From Pseudomonadota bacterium (lineage in GTDB: Bacteria > Pseudomonadota > Alphaproteobacteria > Rhizobiales > Xanthobacteraceae): DNA of 26,675 nt. Both the position numbers and the translations under genes were made by a program. The notes under the pieces were generated by a model. The model was not told the origin of the DNA. It worked only from the letters and a program-made list of their open reading frames with translations, and searched no databases. Every line of letters begins with the position of its first letter. Position 1 is the stretch's first letter. This document shows, piece after piece, positions 23,870 to 26,675 of this stretch. The DNA is taken from positions 1 to 26,675 of the forward strand of contig JAEWHT010000320.1 of NCBI GenBank assembly GCA_023387695.1, written 5' to 3'.

Positions 23870-26380
23870 ATGTCGTTTTTGCGGGCCTGGCTTGTCGCGA
23901 TCATCGTGTGCGGCGTGCCGATGACAACTTCACTTTCCTGGCTGTTGCCGCAGCCTGCTGCGGCCCAAAGCACCAACGCGATCGTGGTCGAGGGCAATCG
24001 CCGCGTCGAGGCCGATACGGTCCGCTCCTACTTCAAGGCCGGGCCCAACGGACAGCTCGACCAGATGGCGGTCGACGACGGTCTCAAGGCGCTGATCGAG
24101 ACTGGTCTGTTTCAGGACGTGAAGGTCAACAGGGTCGGCGGCCAACTTGTCGTGTCGGTGGTGGAGAATGCCGTGATCGGCCGTATCGCGTTCGAGGGCA
24201 ACAAGAAGATCAAGGACGAGCAGCTTTCGGCCGAAATCCAGTCCAAGCCGCGCGGGACCTTTTCGCGGGCCATGGTGCAGTCCGACACGCTGCGGATCGC
24301 AGAGATCTACCGTCGCTCGGGCCGGTACGACGTGCGCGTCACCCCTGAGGTCATCGAGCAGCCGAGCAACCGTGTTGATCTGGTCTTCACAATTCAGGAG
24401 GGCGCCAAGACCGGCGTCAAATCGATCGAGTTTATCGGCAACAACGCCTACTCGGCCGCGCGATTGCGCGACGTGATCAAGACGCATGAATCGAATTTGC
24501 TGAGCTTCCTCTCGAGCGGTGATGTCTACGATCCCGACCGCGTCGAGGCCGATCGTGACCTGATCCGCCGCTTCTATCTGAAGAACGGCTTTGCCGACGC
24601 GCAGGTCGTGGCGGCGATGACCGAATATGATCCGGACAAGAAGGGCTTTCTCGTCAGCTTCAAGATCGATGAAGGTCAGCAATACCGCGTCGGGACCGTC
24701 GAATTCCGCTCCAGCATCGTCAATTTCGATGCGAATTCGCTGCGCAGCTTCTCGCGCGTCAATATCGGCTCGCTCTACAACGTCGAACAAGTCGAGAAGT
24801 CGGTCGAAGAGATGCAGATCGAGGCCTCGCGCCGCGGCTATGCCTTCGCCGTCGTGCGGCCGAGCGGCGATCGCAATTTCGAGGCGCATACCGTCTCGGT
24901 CGTGTTCAACGTCGACGAGGGGCCGCGTACCTATATCGAGCGCATCACCCTCCGGGGCAATACCCGCACGCGCGACTACGTGATCCGGCGCGAATTCGAC
25001 CTCTCCGAGGGCGATGCCTACAACCGTGCGCTGGTCGACCGTGCCGAGCGTCGGCTGAAGAATCTCGATTATTTCAAGAGCGTCAAGATCACGACGGAGC
25101 CCGGTTCCTCGAGCGACCGCGTGGTCCTGGTCGTCGACCTCGAAGAGAAATCGACCGGCGATTTCTCGATCTCGGGCGGCTACTCGACCACCGACGGCGC
25201 GCTCGCGGAGGTCTCGGTCTCCGAGCGCAACCTGTTCGGCAAGGGGCTCTATGCCAAGGCATCGGTGACCTACGGTCAATATGCCCGCGGCCTCTCGCTG
25301 TCCTTCGTCCAGCCTTATTTGCTCGACTACCGGATTGCGCTCGGGGTAGATGCTTATTATCGCCAGCAATTGGCGAGCAGCTATACGAGTTATGGCGTGA
25401 CCACGCTGGGCTTCTCGCCGCGCCTGGGCTTTGCGCTGCGCGAAGACCTTTCACTGCAGCTCCGCTATTCGCTTTATCAGCAGAACATCACGCTCGCCAG
25501 CGCCTATAACAATTGCAACAACAACGCAGCCAACACGTCATTGTCGTTCAACCCGACGCCGGCCTACATCCAGAGCGTCCTGGGCGGGGTTGATCCCACC
25601 AACTCGACGAGCTCAGGTTACTACGGCTATGGCTGCTACGCTGACGGTGAGTCGACCCTCCCGGTCCGAAAGGAGCTGGCCAACGGTCCGACCCTGACGT
25701 CGGCGGTAGGCTACACGCTGACCTACAACACGCTCGACAACACGAAGAACCCGAACGATGGCCTGCTGGTCGACTTCAAGCAGGATTTTGCGGGTGTCGG
25801 CGGCGACGTCACTTATCTGAAGACCGCGCTCGACACCAAATACTACACGCCGCTGGTGTCCGAGATCATCAGCGTGATCCATCTGCAAGGCGGCGTTCTC
25901 AATAAGATCGGCAACAACGATCTGCGCATGCTGGATCATTTCCAGATGGGCCCGAACCTCGTGCGTGGCTTCGCCGCGAACGGCATCGGGCCGCGCGACA
26001 TCACCTATGCGAGCTATGGCGCCACCGGCGACGCGCTGGGCGGCACGAAATATTGGGGCGCGTCTGCCGAGCTGCAGATGCCGTTCTGGTTCTTGCCCAA
26101 GGAGGTCGGCCTGAAGGGCGCGGTCTACGCCGATGCCGGCTCACTCTGGGGCTATCAGGGGCCGACATCGTGGGCCGCGACGGGCGAGGTCAGCACCAAG
26201 GCCTGCCCGACATGCGGCCTGCAATATGACGACAGCAGCGTCGTCAGGTCGTCAGTCGGTGTCGGCCTGATCTGGGCCTCGCCATTCGGGCCGCTGCGCT
26301 TCGACTACGCCGTGCCGCTGACAAAGGGCAAATACGACGTCGTCCAGCAATTCAGGTTCGGCGGTGGTACGTCGTTCTAG
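23870..26380 (+). CDS. bamA: Outer membrane protein assembly factor BamA (probable extra copy)
   Basis: The 836-residue protein has a signal peptide (hydrophobic core, then QPAAAQ near residue 33) and five POTRA repeats (from IVVEGNRRVEADTVRSYF, with the repeating GN-type strand turns) to about residue 425. A 16-stranded beta-barrel follows. The barrel contains the L6-loop motif VRGF with Arg699, and the protein ends in Phe, as required for outer membrane proteins. BamA inserts barrel proteins into the outer membrane. The canonical alphaproteobacterial bamA follows rseP and precedes lpxD; here the neighbours are a GMC oxidase and an amidohydrolase, so this is likely a paralogue. The start at 23870 follows TTGAGG; the extension to 23705 lacks family character. 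Its stop overlaps the convergent amidohydrolase stop. Confidence 0.92.
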   Translation: MSFLRAWLVAIIVCGVPMTTSLSWLLPQPAAAQSTNAIVVEGNRRVEADTVRSYFKAGPNGQLDQMAVDDGLKALIETGLFQDVKVNRVGGQLVVSVVENAVIGRIAFEGNKKIKDEQLSAEIQSKPRGTFSRAMVQSDTLRIAEIYRRSGRYDVRVTPEVIEQPSNRVDLVFTIQEGAKTGVKSIEFIGNNAYSAARLRDVIKTHESNLLSFLSSGDVYDPDRVEADRDLIRRFYLKNGFADAQVVAAMTEYDPDKKGFLVSFKIDEGQQYRVGTVEFRSSIVNFDANSLRSFSRVNIGSLYNVEQVEKSVEEMQIEASRRGYAFAVVRPSGDRNFEAHTVSVVFNVDEGPRTYIERITLRGNTRTRDYVIRREFDLSEGDAYNRALVDRAERRLKNLDYFKSVKITTEPGSSSDRVVLVVDLEEKSTGDFSISGGYSTTDGALAEVSVSERNLFGKGLYAKASVTYGQYARGLSLSFVQPYLLDYRIALGVDAYYRQQLASSYTSYGVTTLGFSPRLGFALREDLSLQLRYSLYQQNITLASAYNNCNNNAANTSLSFNPTPAYIQSVLGGVDPTNSTSSGYYGYGCYADGESTLPVRKELANGPTLTSAVGYTLTYNTLDNTKNPNDGLLVDFKQDFAGVGGDVTYLKTALDTKYYTPLVSEIISVIHLQGGVLNKIGNNDLRMLDHFQMGPNLVRGFAANGIGPRDITYASYGATGDALGGTKYWGASAELQMPFWFLPKEVGLKGAVYADAGSLWGYQGPTSWAATGEVSTKACPTCGLQYDDSSVVRSSVGVGLIWASPFGPLRFDYAVPLTKGKYDVVQQFRFGGGTSF

Positions 26381-26675
26381 CCAGCCAAGATCCGCCGGCA
26401 GGCGTCGACGAAGACCTGCGCGCCGGTGACGATGTCGGCATCCGCAGTGTTCTCGGTCCAGTGGTGGCTGATGCCGCCGATCGAGGGCACGAACAGCATG
26501 CCTGATGGCATGATGGTCGCGAGCATCTGGGCATCGTGGCCGGCGCCGCTCGGCATGCGCAGCGATCGTCCGCCGGCAAGCGTCTTGCTCGCGGCCTCGA
26601 TCGCGTCCTGAAAGCCGGCGTTCATCATGGCGGGCGCGCCGGTGCGGATTTTCTCGACGTTGACGGAGCAGGGAC
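26377..26675 (-). CDS. M20-family amidohydrolase (carbamoylase/allantoate amidohydrolase type), C-terminal part only
   Basis: About 99 codons are visible; the frame is open to the right edge, so the start lies outside. RMPSGAGHDAQMLA, followed by FVPSIGGISHHWTENT, is the C-terminal signature of N-carbamoyl-L-amino-acid hydrolase, beta-ureidopropionase and allantoate amidohydrolase. These are dinuclear zinc enzymes that cleave carbamoyl or ureido groups; GHDAQ and GISH include their metal- and substrate-site histidines. The exact substrate cannot be told from this part. Its stop codon (26377-26379) overlaps that of bamA tail to tail. Confidence 0.85.
   Translation of the reverse strand, partial: PCSVNVEKIRTGAPAMMNAGFQDAIEAASKTLAGGRSLRMPSGAGHDAQMLATIMPSGMLFVPSIGGISHHWTENTADADIVTGAQVFVDACRRILAG

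Noticed and set aside
23930..25369. A 479-codon open frame antisense to bamA
   Set aside because: It mirrors BamA codons, has no domain, and lacks a fitting ribosome-binding site.
1..26675. CRISPR arrays, transposons, integrase genes, tRNA or rRNA
   Set aside because: No regular spaced repeats, transposase motifs or RNA gene structures were seen by eye on either strand.

Overview
The window looks like chromosomal DNA of a GC-rich alphaproteobacterium, most likely Bradyrhizobium or a close relative in the Nitrobacteraceae. Three things suggest this: the high-GC coding style with long antisense open frames, the branched-chain-type ABC transporter tied to aromatic catabolism genes, and a BamA whose sequence reads like Bradyrhizobium BamA from memory. 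No tRNA, rRNA, CRISPR array, integrase or insertion sequence was seen. The assignment to genus is inference.

Layout. (1) 1-1614, minus: a tannase/feruloyl-esterase-family secreted esterase that runs off the left edge. (2) 1929-8158, plus: a two-HKD phospholipase D-like protein with a lysine-rich tail, then a three-gene FAD dehydrogenase module. The module is a large exported mono-haem c-type protein, a Tat-signal small subunit and a GMC catalytic subunit with an Fe-S cysteine motif. (3) 8177-9091, minus: a LysR regulator, convergent with the GMC gene and divergent from the next block. (4) 9210-12318, plus: a benzoylformate-decarboxylase-like ThDP enzyme and an aromatic-type aldehyde dehydrogenase. 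(5) 12511-17932, plus: a complete Liv-type ABC importer (binding protein, two permeases, two ATPases), then an SDR dehydrogenase. (6) 17965-18498, minus: a cupin resembling 2,4'-dihydroxyacetophenone dioxygenase. (7) 18668-23674, plus: a MoaF-family protein, an AraC/FeaR-type regulator, a second aldehyde dehydrogenase and a choline-dehydrogenase-like GMC alcohol oxidase. (8) 23870-26380, plus: a full-length BamA outside its usual locus. (9) 26377-26675, minus: the C-terminus of an M20-family amidohydrolase, overlapping the end of bamA.

How the genes may work together. Blocks 3-7 look like one catabolic island for aromatic compounds carrying a two-carbon side chain. The transporter would import the compound. 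The SDR and GMC enzymes would oxidise alcohols, and the two aldehyde dehydrogenases would oxidise aldehydes. The ThDP enzyme would decarboxylate an aryl-glyoxylate to an aryl aldehyde. The cupin would cleave a hydroxyacetophenone directly to a benzoate and formate. Both branches would end in a benzoate-type acid. The FeaR-like regulator next to MoaF recalls the monoamine (tyramine) regulon of enterobacteria. The left-hand esterase could release phenolic acids, and the exported dehydrogenase could oxidise alcohols or sugars in the periplasm. The individual enzyme families are well supported by motifs; the pathway order and substrates are inference.

Most genes have a clear ribosome-binding site, and several starts were placed downstream of the longest open frame for that reason. 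Intergenic regions are short and hold several perfect palindromes that may be operators.
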